A DNA stretch of 44,612 bases from Bacillota bacterium (GTDB lineage Bacteria > Bacillota > Negativicutes > Sporomusales > CTSoil-080), in NCBI GenBank assembly GCA_017889635.1, contig JAGGAC010000032.1:1-44612 (forward strand), given 5' to 3'. The stretch's first letter is position 1; each line of letters opens with the position of its first letter. The notes below the pieces were generated by a model. The model had not been told where the DNA came from, did no database searches, and saw only the letters and a program-made list of their open reading frames with translations. This document shows, piece by piece, positions 17,450-26,616 of the stretch. The translations under genes and the position numbers were made by a program.

Positions 17450-18229
17450 TTAACCGATAGCAGTCAGTCCGCCATCCGGATAAATTATATTGCCAGTTAC
17501 AAAGCCAGACGCATCCGAGCACAAGAAAACTGCCGGACCAACACAGTCTGACGGCAGTGCCATCCGTTTCATGGGTAGATTGTCGGCAAGATCCTTTCTG
17601 GCATTTGGTCCACGGCTGTCCAATATATCTGTCATCATAGGCGTTTCAGTAACAGTTGGCCCAATGGCATTTACAGTTATGTTATACTGGCCAAACTCAG
17701 AAGCCAACTGTCGCGTAATCATATCTACCGCCCCCTTGGTGCCGCAATACCCTGCGTTACCTGCCCCTTTAGTCGCAATCCTGCCGCGTACTGAGGATAA
17801 ATTTACAATTTTGCCGTAACCGTTTTTGATCATGTGTTTGCCGAAATGTTTGCAACACATCATTACTCCAACTACATTCACATCGAACATTTGCTCAAAA
17901 ACATCCATCGGGAAATCTTCGGCTTTGTGCTTCTTGTTGAAACCTTGGGCATTCACCAGAATGTCCACCTTTCCCAAATCCCTTACAGAATCTGATACCA
18001 AAGCCTCAACACTCGCCTCGACAGAGGCGTCTGCAATATAATAGCTTATGTCTAGGCCACATGCCGCTTTAATTTCCCGAACTGCTCTTTGGAGAGAGTC
18101 CGCATTTCTGCTTGCGATAGCCACTTTTGCACCATTTTCAGCTAACCCCTGCGCTATTGCTTGCCCAAGTCCGCCAGCTCCACCAACTACTATGGCATTT
18201 TTACCCTGGAGTGAAAACATATTACCCAT
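17450..18229 (-). CDS. Short-chain dehydrogenase/reductase
   Basis: Starting at the ATG at 18229 (GAGGGG eight bases upstream), the 259-residue protein is a classical SDR: GGAGGLGQAI cofactor loop, NAQG strand, catalytic Ser in LSSVRG and Tyr/Lys in YCGTKGA, ending with IIYPDGGLTAIG. Arg after the second beta strand (ASRN) favours NADP(H), with some uncertainty. The nearest functional groups are gluconate-5-dehydrogenase-like and beta-hydroxyacid dehydrogenases. Probably co-transcribed with the BKACE gene and separated from the glycerate kinase gene by a terminator. Confidence 0.85.
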   Translation of the reverse strand: MGNMFSLQGKNAIVVGGAGGLGQAIAQGLAENGAKVAIASRNADSLQRAVREIKAACGLDISYYIADASVEASVEALVSDSVRDLGKVDILVNAQGFNKKHKAEDFPMDVFEQMFDVNVVGVMMCCKHFGKHMIKNGYGKIVNLSSVRGRIATKGAGNAGYCGTKGAVDMITRQLASEFGQYNITVNAIGPTVTETPMMTDILDSRGPNARKDLADNLPMKRMALPSDCVGPAVFLCSDASGFVTGNIIYPDGGLTAIG

Positions 18230-18325
18230 CTTTAGCGCCCCTCTTCTATTTGTTATCCTCATAATTCATTGATTGAAAAAATAAATACTATCCCCCTTTT
18301 TCAATTCACAGCAGCCCTGAATATA

Positions 18326-18383
18326 AAATAAAAAAGCCTAGCCCGTATAGCGCAGTAAACTACTGCACTACAGCGAGCTAGGC
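18326..18383 (-). terminator. Branched terminator after the glycerate kinase gene
   Basis: An outer stem GCCTAGC/GCTAGGC (18336-18342, 18377-18383) encloses an inner GCAGTA-aac-TACTGC stem; TTTTTTATTTT follows on the minus strand. It ends the glucarate operon about 100 bp past the kinase gene. Confidence 0.8.
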
Positions 18384-18484
18384 CTGTATACTTTATATAT
18401 CGAAATTTTGTTCCGATACCATATTCAAGCAACCCGTGAACCTAATATATTATTTTCCTTCATTATAATCCTTTTTTTTAAAAT

Positions 18485-19666
18485 TTACAATATTTTCTTG
18501 GTATCAGTCATTTTTAAACCAATGCTGATTAATCGGCATACTCTGGAGGCGGCTGCTTCTACAAGGTCTGGCGCGTTAGTTATACACTGTTCCAGTTCCA
18601 TAGGCCTAGGCAAAATACTCATTAGACCGTCAATCCCCTGCGCTAAAGTATCCTCAGCGCCTTTTCCCAAACCGCCTGACAGGCAAACAACCGGTATATT
18701 AAATTGTTTGGCCACTTTAGCGACACCAACAGGTGCTTTACCATAGGCTGTCTGAAAATCAGTATTACCTTCACCGGTAATAACAAGCTCCGCTCCTTTG
18801 ACCTGTTGAGCAAAATCAATAGCCTCCAACACAATTTCTACCCCTGGTCTTAATTGTGCTTGAGTAAAAAACAACAAACCAGCTCCTAAACCACCGGCGG
18901 CACCAGCCCCAGGGCAATTGGCCACATCTTTACCTGTAGCAAATTTGGCTATATCAGCATATCTCTGCAGAGCCTGATCTAATTGAGCCACCATCTCAGG
19001 TGTCGCTCCTTTTTGTGGACCATACACCGCCGAAGCTCCCTTGGAACCGCACAAAGGATTGTCCACATCGCATGCCACCATAATATTCACTTTTTTCAAC
19101 CTGGCATCAAGCTTAGATAAATCAATGCTATCCAGTTCGCTAAGAGCGGCTCCACCCTGTCCAATTTCACGACCATCAGCCTTTAGAAACTTTGCCCCTA
19201 AAGCCTGAGCCATCCCAACTCCGCCGTCGTTTGTTGCACTGCCGCCAATGCCAATGATTAGGTTTTGTACGTTCTCTTCCAGAGCAGCCAAAATTAATTC
19301 TCCGGTGCCATAGGTCGTTGACCTGCGTGGATCACGGTCATGTTTTGGCACAAGCGTAATCCCTGATGCGGCTGCCATCTCAATAAAAGCCGTCCGCTTA
19401 TCACCAGATAAGCCAAAGAAACTTTCAACATGGTCACCCATCGGCCCGATCACTGTCTTTTTAACCACTCTGCCGCCTGTGGCCACAACCAAGGCTTCCA
19501 CTGTGCCTTCACCACCGTCGGCAATCGGCAGTTTAGTTACCGTTGCACCGGGAAAGACAGCTAAAATTCCCCGCTCCATGGCTTCGGTCACAGCCAGCGC
19601 TGATAAGCTGCCCTTGTAAGAATCTGGTGCCACAATTATATGCAATGTCCTCACATCCTTTGCCAT
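18485..19666 (-). CDS. garK: Glycerate 2-kinase, GarK/GlxK type
   Basis: The 393-residue protein has the type-1 glycerate kinase marks: VAPDSYKGSLSA, PIADGGEGTVEAL, GIGGSATNDGGVGMAQALG and CDVDNPLCGSKGASAVYGPQ. It phosphorylates D-glycerate with ATP (2-phosphoglycerate in this family), the last step from tartronate semialdehyde. The first eight residues may not be translated: a TTG nearer to the homology has a GAGG site. It stands downstream of garR (249-bp gap with a hairpin) and appears intact, unlike the upstream genes of the locus. Confidence 0.9.
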   Translation of the reverse strand: MAKDVRTLHIIVAPDSYKGSLSALAVTEAMERGILAVFPGATVTKLPIADGGEGTVEALVVATGGRVVKKTVIGPMGDHVESFFGLSGDKRTAFIEMAAASGITLVPKHDRDPRRSTTYGTGELILAALEENVQNLIIGIGGSATNDGGVGMAQALGAKFLKADGREIGQGGAALSELDSIDLSKLDARLKKVNIMVACDVDNPLCGSKGASAVYGPQKGATPEMVAQLDQALQRYADIAKFATGKDVANCPGAGAAGGLGAGLLFFTQAQLRPGVEIVLEAIDFAQQVKGAELVITGEGNTDFQTAYGKAPVGVAKVAKQFNIPVVCLSGGLGKGAEDTLAQGIDGLMSILPRPMELEQCITNAPDLVEAAASRVCRLISIGLKMTDTKKIL

Positions 19667-19873
19667 TTGCTTTTACTTAAAAAATGAAATAAGCATTCCA
19701 CTACCTGGAAATGGCATTCCGCCGCATCCATCATCTCTCTGTAACAACTATCTCAATTTTAGCAATGCCTGTCAAGGCTATTTTATGAAAGGCCGCACTT
19801 ATCGCAGCAGTAATCGGCACACCCGTCTCGCCCTATTTGATTTTCGAAAATATAAATATCTGTTTTTTAAGTA

Positions 19874-19901
19874 GAGCCGCTTATCTAAAGATAAGCGGCT
19901 C
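19874..19901. terminator. Strong intercistronic hairpin between garR and garK
   Basis: GAGCCGCTTATC pairs perfectly with GATAAGCGGCTC around a four-base loop. No T-run follows on the minus strand, so it may be an mRNA processing or stability element rather than a full terminator. The rest of 19667-19915 shows nothing clear. Confidence 0.55.
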
Positions 19902-19915
19902 TCTCTTTCCATGAC

Positions 19916-20800
19916 TTAGCGTTTTACTTCTACCTTGGCAAGCTTCTCGTAATATCTTACCAGACTGCTATGATCATCCTGGCCCATGCCATCAACCTTG
20001 AGAGACTGCATCATTTCCATGACTGCAGACGTCAAAGGTAACGGTACACCGACTTCATGAGAGGTCTCCAATACATTATTTAAATCTTTAATGTGCAGAT
20101 TAATTCTAAAACCCGGATCAAAATTACGATCCATCATCATCGGTGCTTTGGCGTCTAATACAGTACTGCCTGCCAAACCGCCTCTAATGGCCTGATAAAC
20201 TAATTCTGGCTCCACGCCTGCTTTACTGGCCAACACCAAAGCTTCCGATACTGCAGCAATATTAAGGGCTACAATAATTTGATTGGCCAATTTGGTGATA
20301 TTGCCGGCGCCGATATCACCGGTATGCACCACTGATCCTGCCATTGCCTTTAATACTGGATAGCATTTATCAAAGACCTCTTTTTTGCCGCCAACCATTA
20401 CCGAAATGGTGCCATCAATTGCTTTGGGTTCGCCACCGCTTACCGGCGCATCCAGCATCTCAATATCCTTTTCCAAAAGCTTTTGAGCTACTTCACGGCT
20501 GACCAAGGGCGCGATAGAACTCATATCAACAACAATTGCGCCTTTTTTCGCGCCTTCAATAACACCGTTTTCCCCCAACACAACAGCTTTTACATGCGGA
20601 GAATTAGGAAGCATAGTAATAATGACTTCTGCCTGTTGTGCAACTTCTTTAGGCGTCGCAGCCTCTTTCGCTCCTGTTGCCACCAAATCATCAACAGAAG
20701 CTTTCACAACATCATATACAACAACCTCATACCCTGCTTTCAACAGGTTTTTGCTCATAGGCTTACCCATAATTCCCAAACCGATAAATCCAATTTTCAT
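19916..20800 (-). CDS. garR: Tartronate semialdehyde reductase (2-hydroxy-3-oxopropionate reductase)
   Basis: The start at 20800 has GGAG upstream and gives the standard 294-residue length. The Rossmann motif GFIGLGIMGKPMSKNLL, DAPVSGGEPKAIDGT, and GNITKLANQIIVALNIAAVSEAL with the catalytic Lys identify the beta-hydroxyacid dehydrogenase family; neighbouring glucarate genes favour GarR over 3-hydroxyisobutyrate dehydrogenase. It reduces tartronate semialdehyde to D-glycerate. It lies 86 bp after the glucarate dehydratase remnant. Confidence 0.88.
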   Translation of the reverse strand: MKIGFIGLGIMGKPMSKNLLKAGYEVVVYDVVKASVDDLVATGAKEAATPKEVAQQAEVIITMLPNSPHVKAVVLGENGVIEGAKKGAIVVDMSSIAPLVSREVAQKLLEKDIEMLDAPVSGGEPKAIDGTISVMVGGKKEVFDKCYPVLKAMAGSVVHTGDIGAGNITKLANQIIVALNIAAVSEALVLASKAGVEPELVYQAIRGGLAGSTVLDAKAPMMMDRNFDPGFRINLHIKDLNNVLETSHEVGVPLPLTSAVMEMMQSLKVDGMGQDDHSSLVRYYEKLAKVEVKR

Positions 20801-20886
20801 TTTATTCTCTCCTATCTCAATAATAAATATAATATAAGAATGGTTTACCTTGACCTGAATACTATATAAGCAATTCCATTCTGTTT

Positions 20887-21654
20887 TTAGCGTACCAAAC
20901 AAGGCTTTTTATTATCAAACTTCCAACCAGGAATAAGATATTGCATCGTCTTGGCATCATCACGTGCCCCTAACCCATTGTTTACATACAATTTATAAGC
21001 CTTTTCGATCTGTACCATATCAACTTCAATACCAAGACCTGGTTTATCAGGAACTTTTATTTTACCATCAACAATCTTAAGCGGTTCTTTCGTCAAATGT
21101 TCCTGGTCCTCCTGCCAAATCCAATGGGTATCTAAGGCGGTGATTTTGCCCGGTGCTGCAGCGCCAACATGAGTAAACATAGCCAATGAAATATCAAAAT
21201 GATTATTAGAATGTGATCCCCAGGTTAGCCCCCATTCATGACACAACTGCGCCACTCTCACCGAACCTTGCATTGTCCAGAAATGTGGATCGGCTAATGG
21301 AATATCGACCGAGTGCAGTTGGATTGTGTGTCCCATCTGCCGCCAGTCGGTTGCAATCATATTGGTAGCAGTAGGAAGACCCGTAGCCCGACGGAACTCA
21401 GCCATAACCTCACGTCCAGAATAGCCATTTTCGGCACCACAAGGATCTTCAGCATAAGCCAAAACATGATGCTGGTTACGGCAAAGACGAATGGCTTCCT
21501 CCAATGACCACGCACCATTTGGATCCAATGTAATACGTGCATCCGGAAAACGTTTGGCCAAGGCGGTCACTGCTTTAATTTCTTCTTCACCAGGCAACAC
21601 GCCGCCTTTAAATTTGAAATCTTTAAAACCATACCGCGCATATGCTGCTTCGGC
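20887..21654 (-). pseudogene. gudD: Glucarate dehydratase, C-terminal half only
   Basis: The frame encodes the enolase-superfamily C-terminal barrel of D-glucarate dehydratase: [65 protein letters not shown] with the catalytic His and the family ending [15 protein letters not shown]. The first ~190 residues (capping domain and start) are missing. The break lies at about 21654, where the sequence passes into the GntP frame. The fragment cannot make an active enzyme. Confidence 0.85.
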
Positions 21655-22673
21655 ACAATAGGAGAAATGTTCAGCCCTTTGGTCAGTTCGGTAATCGCAT
21701 TGCCAACCCTAGCATCCACAATGACTTGTTTAAAAGCACCGCCGGCTGCAATGACTAGAATAATCATGGCAATAGACTTTATTGAAGCACTCATACTTGA
21801 AACAACTTCAGCTATGTCTTTACCCCGGTTTGTTCCAAGCGTAACCATACTGATAAGAACGCTGATCAGTAGCGCAATCGGTGCATCACCAAAGAAATGA
21901 AAATAAACCATAATTGGATCTTTTTTAGACAACACAAGATCTCCCATAGTGCTTGCCGCCATCAATATAATAGGAATTAAAGCAGAGAATACGCTTATAC
22001 CAAAACTCGGCATTTCTTCTTCTTTAAAAACCTTTGTGGTTACTAAACCCGTAGGAACTGAAGATTTAACAGAAAGTACAAATTGGGTTCGTGAATAGAA
22101 TACCCCCACAATTACAGCTGCCGGAATTGCAATAAGCAAACCTAATAACAGAGTTTGTCCCATATTGGCCCCAAAGATCGTGCATACGGCTGCCGGCCCG
22201 GGATGGGGCGGCAGAAAACTATGAGTTGTAGATAAACCTATCACTGCAGGTAAACCAACATACATGAGTGGTAAGTCTGTTTCAATAACAATTGTAAAGA
22301 TAACAGGAATCAAAACAATAAATCCTGCTTCAAAAAACATTGTGATTCCGACAATAATAGACGTAATAATCATGGCCCATTGCACATTCTTTTTCCCGAA
22401 AATATTAATAAAAGTAGTTGCAATCCGCTGAGCCGCCCCTGAATCCGCAAGAAGCTTACCAAGCATAGCGCCAAAAGCAAGGATCAAAATTAAACTATTT
22501 AACTGACCGCCTATCCCTTTATAAATTGAAGCGGTTATTTTAGCCAATGGCATACCTTCCATAAACCCGACAATCAACGATACAAGAATTAGTGATATAA
22601 AGCCATCAAATTTCAACTTTATCATTAAGAGCAACAGTAAAAGAACACCAACTCCAACGATAAATAATCCCAT
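21567..22673 (-). pseudogene. GntP-family permease, C-terminally truncated
   Basis: A gluconate:H+ symporter family protein starts normally (MGLFIVGVGVLLLLL behind GAGGAA) and shows the family motifs FGAMLGKLLADSGAAQRIA and THSFLPPHPGPAAV. After LNISPIV (about residue 340) it runs into sequence that in another frame is glucarate dehydratase, and ends with an unrelated tail. About 100 C-terminal residues and the last membrane helices are missing, so it is probably inactive. The promoter region is intact. It presumably imported glucarate or a related acid sugar. Confidence 0.85.
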
Positions 22674-22786
22674 GCAAAATTCCTCTTTTCTTATAAATTA
22701 TACATTTAAATTACTTATCAAAAATTGACCAAGTTCTAGAATTTCTAATTACTTATAGTTTCTGCAAGCCTCCTTTATAATATATT

Positions 22787-22802
22787 TGCAACATTCATGC
22801 CA
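22787..22802 (-). promoter_or_regulatory. Sigma-54 promoter of the glucarate operon
   Basis: Minus-strand TGGCATGAATGTTGCA has the -24 GG and -12 GC with exactly ten bases between, matching TGGCAC-N5-TTGCW. It lies 114 bp before the permease start and downstream of three phased operators. Confidence 0.85.
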
Positions 22803-22877
22803 ATCATAATTTTAAGTATTAATCGTAGCACACTATATCGAAAACTAAAGTCGTATAATATCCATTTTAAAAAAACC

Positions 22878-22934
22878 TGCAACACGTAATGCAATTCCTG
22901 CAACGCATATTGCAAACCTGCAACATATGTTGCA
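22878..22934 (-). promoter_or_regulatory. Three phased activator sites (enhancer)
   Basis: Three 16-bp elements of form TGCAAC-N4-RTTGCA-like occur at 22878-22893, 22899-22914 and 22919-22934, 21 and 20 bp apart, i.e. two helical turns. The third is a perfect palindrome (TGCAACATATGTTGCA). They lie 76-147 bp upstream of the sigma-54 promoter, the position expected for binding by the adjacent activator. Confidence 0.8.
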
Positions 22935-22939
22935 GGTTT

Positions 22940-24933
22940 TTGTTTGAAAAATTAAGAAAATACTCAGTTTTCAGATTGGCATGATTGTTGCGTTTAATAG
23001 ATTGTGTGTAGAAAGTTCCCAGCCGCTTGGAAGCTTCCTTCTGATTGTAATTGGTTTCCTCAAGAACACGCAAAATTTTTGTTTTTTCTAAACTATCCGT
23101 ATCCTCCACAGGCAAATAAGTTTCTTTTGGCTGATGACTAGGCGAAATATCGAGCATTGTTTCAATTACCTCAGCAGAAATAACCTTTTCCTTAGCGATA
23201 ATTACAAGCCTTTCCATTACAGGTTCATGACCGGGTTGGTGGTCAGCGTATTTTGTCAGTGGGTTATACAGGAACAACGCTATTGTTGGATCGTATTACC
23301 AATACTTTGCTGGAAAGTAAGTACCGGACATACCGTGAGGATATGTATAACTTAAAACTACTTCCCGATGAAACTTCTTATTAAACCTCGCTATAAAATA
23401 TTCAGCCAAAACCCCCGCATCTCCGCTTCGATCTTTGAGAGAAGGCAACTGAAGAGGAAGAACATTGATCCGATAATAAAGATCTTCCCTAAAATCGCCG
23501 CTAGCAACCAAGTGAGCAAGATCCTTATTTGTTGCGGTAATAATTCTAACATCAACAGGCAAATACTTATCATCACCCAGCCGCATAATTCGTCTTTCCT
23601 GAATGACACGCAACAAAGCCATTTGCGCCACCTTATTCATTTCCCCGATTTCATCGAGGAAAATTGTCCCGCCATGGGCTAGTTCAAAAAAACCAGCCTT
23701 TCCCTTTTTATTAGCTCCCGTAAACGCGCCTTCGACATACCCAAATAATTCACTCTCTAATATACTTGACGGAATGGCTCCGCAATTAACGGCAACAAAA
23801 GGACGTTTATGACGCTGACTGGCATTATGAATACTTTGGGCAAACAGCTCTTTGCCTGTTCCTGATGCTCCCAAAATCATGACGGTAGCATCAATGTATG
23901 CATAGTTTTCTGCCATTTGCTTTACTTCCGCAATTTGCGGCGAAACACCAACAATATCATCAAAATGATATTGAGCCAGCAAACCCTTAGTATAAAGCTT
24001 CTTCCGAATCGTAGCTTCCATCTCGACAATATGCCCAACATCTTCAAGCGTAATCATAGCACCTATGATACCGCCATCAATATCAATCGGTATAATGTTT
24101 GCCATAAATTTTTGACTATGCATTTAAACAAATTGACCCCGATACACTTTTCCTTCCTGCAAACAGGTATCCAGGGGAATATCAGGATATAATGATGCTA
24201 AACTGGTTCCTTTTACCTGGCTTAAAGAAACTCCGGTCATCTTTTCAGCCGCTAAATTCACAAATTCAATTCGTTTGTTCCGATCAATACTAATAATCCC
24301 CTGTACCGAATAATCAATCATTACACGAAATCTACGCATTCGCTCTTTTTCGAGCTGTCTAGCGAAAGATACCCTCTCTGCTTGCAAAAAGGCAGTGCGC
24401 AGCGACTCCTCTCCTGAAGATAAGAGAATTGTCTTTATTCCATGTTTCGCAGCAATCTCCGTTGTATGGATCCCGCCAATCAAAATATCAGGCTGATCAT
24501 TAAGAACGCTTTGAATAGTAGAAAATATTTCTTCTTCTGATTTCAATAAGTATACCTTAAGCTGAACATCCATAACCTTTGCAAAAACCGCAATACTCCG
24601 AATCATGTTTTGAAAAGCCATAATAGCAATCTTAGGATTTTCCTTTCTCGTAGTTACCTTAGCCGCTAATAACGCTTCTGCCAGATCTTGAAAGGCGATT
24701 GGAATTTCCACAACAGGTACCTCTACTCCAGCTTTTATAATTAATTCAGCGGTACCGCCTCGCGATACAATTACATCAGCCCCCTCCCGTTCAACCTTTC
24801 TGGCAACAGCTATTCCGCGTGTTAGATCACCTAAAAAACATTCAAAATTACCTGCTAATCCCAAATCATTAATTATCTTTTGTCCAGATGTCAAGAGCTC
24901 CTGATAAGGGGCAATAAAAACATTTTTTTTCAT
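22940..24933 (-). pseudogene. PrpR-type sigma-54 activator, broken
   Basis: The frame begins with a PrpR_N sensory domain (VIVSRGGTAELI, PDILIGG), then a PAS domain (VMIDYSVQGIISID), the AAA+ sigma-54 domain (Walker A GASGTGKELFAQ, GAFTGA loop, GGTIFLDEIGEM) and a Fis-type HTH region. Three faults show. An in-frame TAA at 24124-24126 lies where family alignment expects Lys. Between HREVVLS and ERLVIIA about 23 expected residues (including the conserved WPGNVREL) are replaced by about 45 unrelated ones, with a TAA at 23296-23298. The HTH after SKRLG is degraded. The frame is otherwise kept. It probably controlled the neighbouring GntP/glucarate operon. Confidence 0.85.
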
Positions 24934-25137
24934 TTCAACATCCTTCGCAACTTCTTTTTAACCCCTATAAGGGATTCGAATTATTTTTCGAACACTCCCT
25001 CTTTCAAATTAATATTATTATATAGTATTCACATAACTAGTTCTATTTAAAAATCCTGCCTAAACCCTTACGTTTAGTTTCGATTGAATTTTTCATTAAT
25101 TTTTAACAATTCCAAATTAATTTAATATTCTCTTTGA

Positions 25138-25166
25138 TTGATAATAATTACTAATTTGTATATGCT
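25138..25166 (+). promoter_or_regulatory. Possible promoter of the 30-residue ORF
   Basis: TTGATA (25138-25143), 17 bp, TATGCT (25161-25166), about 45 bp upstream of a ribosome site and short ORF. 24934-25137 otherwise shows only AT-rich spacer. Confidence 0.45.
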
Positions 25167-25210
25167 TTAGTATATGAGTTAAATTAGTTTTTTGGGGAAG
25201 AGGTATTGCT

Positions 25211-25303
25211 ATGAGAGTGCTTAGAAAATGGTGTCTGGCAATGTATAAAGAAATGAGCCGAGGTGGCAAAATGCGCGCTAAAACAGGATTTTGGGAATCA
25301 TAA
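25211..25303 (+). CDS. Possible 30-residue basic small protein
   Basis: ATG at 25211 follows GAAGAGG and opens a 30-codon frame (MRVLRKWCLAMYKEMSRGGK then MRAKTGFWES) ending at 25303. The product is basic, with one Cys and two Trp. It has its own promoter candidate upstream and a terminator 25 bp downstream, so a ~200-base transcript is plausible: a small protein, or a small RNA that happens to contain an ORF. No family recognised. Confidence 0.5.
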   Translation: MRVLRKWCLAMYKEMSRGGKMRAKTGFWES

Positions 25304-25328
25304 AACCTATATCGACTAAACTAGGGCG

Positions 25329-25368
25329 TATCTTAAAGTAACCTTAAATTTTAAGATATAGCTTTTTT
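25329..25368 (+). terminator. Terminator after the 30-residue ORF
   Basis: TATCTTAAA (25329-25337) pairs with TTTAAGATA (25350-25358), followed by a six-T run at 25363-25368. Confidence 0.65.
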
Positions 25369-25400
25369 GATATATAGACCGCGGAAATATCTAGGCTGAA

Positions 25401-25442
25401 AAATCAAACGCTCCAGAACCCAATAGTTCTTGGAGCGTTTGA
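25401..25442 (-). terminator. Terminator of the YczE-type gene
   Basis: TCAAACGCTCCA and TGGAGCGTTTGA pair around a short loop; TTTGATTTTT follows on the minus strand. It stands 22 bp past the stop codon of the membrane-protein gene. Confidence 0.8.
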
Positions 25443-25463
25443 CTTACATTTTTGCATTTCACT

Positions 25464-26084
25464 TTACATGACCCATTTAAATACAAAACCAAAGAACCTA
25501 GTAAGATAACCGACAATTAATGCCGAAATTACAGTCCCCACGCCCAAACCATGTATAGTACCAAAAACAGACAACGAGATGGCCGCTGCTATAAGAAATA
25601 AGGTAGCATCAAATATTACTTTTATGGTTCCGAACTCTTTTTTTATTTTATTGGCAATTGTTTTCACAACGCCTTCCCCAGGGTTTACAATCACATTGGC
25701 TGCAACTTGCAAATATATACCTAATGCCAATATTACACAGCCAAGTAATAAGGCCAGCATTTTTTCATCAAAATATTGTGGATTAACAAATCGAAACAAG
25801 TACATTCCTAGATCAATAAAAAAACCAAAAAAAGGACCTACAAACACTTGCAACATTTGTTCCTTCGGAAAATTTTTCCCTAATATTAATATTTGTATAA
25901 CAATAAACACTAGGCTTAACAAAAAAGTAAATTCACCAATAGTAAAAGGAAATATTAAGGATAGCTCATAAGGAACACTCGAAATTGGCGAAGTCCCTAA
26001 ATTTGATTTAGTGATTAGACTGATTCCTAATCCCATAAAAAATAACCCTAAGATAAATATTAAACAGCGTAACATTATTCTCAT
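25464..26084 (-). CDS. YczE/YitT-type integral membrane protein
   Basis: The 206-residue protein has about five membrane spans, opens MLRCLIFILGLFFMGLGISL and has the pattern SNLGTSPISSVPYEL and VNPGEGVVKTI, typical of the YczE/YyaS/YitT group (COG2364). The function of the group is not established; transport or regulation of a small molecule is often guessed. GGAG lies nine bases before the ATG and directly after a long inverted repeat in the leader. Confidence 0.8.
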   Translation of the reverse strand: MRIMLRCLIFILGLFFMGLGISLITKSNLGTSPISSVPYELSLIFPFTIGEFTFLLSLVFIVIQILILGKNFPKEQMLQVFVGPFFGFFIDLGMYLFRFVNPQYFDEKMLALLLGCVILALGIYLQVAANVIVNPGEGVVKTIANKIKKEFGTIKVIFDATLFLIAAAISLSVFGTIHGLGVGTVISALIVGYLTRFFGFVFKWVM

Positions 26085-26097
26085 TAACCGAAACTCC

Positions 26098-26196
26098 TTA
26101 TCAATAAAATCTAAAATGCAGCATAGGTAAATATTGAAAGTGCTAAGTCCTTATAACAAGGCTAGTCCAGTAAAAGTGTTTGGATTTTATTGATAA
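26098..26196 (-). ncRNA. Candidate cis-regulatory RNA before the YczE gene
   Basis: Two 18-bp arms, TTATCAATAAAATCTAAA (26098-26115) and TTTGGATTTTATTGATAA (26179-26196), pair with one non-Watson-Crick position around a 63-base interior that can form a smaller CCTT-loop-AAGG hairpin. In the transcript the 3' arm ends exactly where the GGAG ribosome site begins. No known riboswitch class fits by eye. Confidence 0.45.
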
Positions 26197-26287
26197 AACA
26201 CTCTTTTAAGGCCTTCTTCTTATATCTCTCCTCGCTACTGCGTCTTTTCATTTCATATTCTGTCTATAACCTATCTAATTATCTTTG

Positions 26288-26494
26288 TTACAAATTTATT
26301 GAATTACACGCCACTAATCCAGCCACAATAAACGTCGCCATAACTAACGCATAAACAGCTCTTTTCTTTTTTGATCTGCTAATTTTTTGTAAAGGCCCTT
26401 TATTATTTTCTCCTAATAAAGGTGACGAGAAAAAATAACTTATTGCAGCAATTAATATCCAGAGAAGGGAACCATTAATAACGGAAACTGGCAT
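26288..26494 (-). CDS. Small membrane protein, unknown
   Basis: The ATG at 26494 follows AGGAAAAAG; 68 residues. Two hydrophobic segments (SLLWILIAAISYFFSS and YALVMATFIVAGLVA) flank a basic stretch with SRSKKKR. No family recognised. It lies between the CRP/FNR regulator and the YczE gene on the same strand. Confidence 0.55.
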   Translation of the reverse strand: MPVSVINGSLLWILIAAISYFFSSPLLGENNKGPLQKISRSKKKRAVYALVMATFIVAGLVACNSINL

Positions 26495-26616
26495 AACTTT
26501 TTCCTTTCTTAAACGAATCAAATTACAAACAGTAATTTACTAAAATAGTTAGTCCACTAATCATTTTAGTAATTAATCTTCCGCTGTCTTGATGTGACAC
26601 CTTTGACAATCTGCCA

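Noticed and set aside
23134..23355. Plus-strand ORF across the activator patch as a real gene
   Set aside because: No start signals and too short; treated as an inserted fragment.
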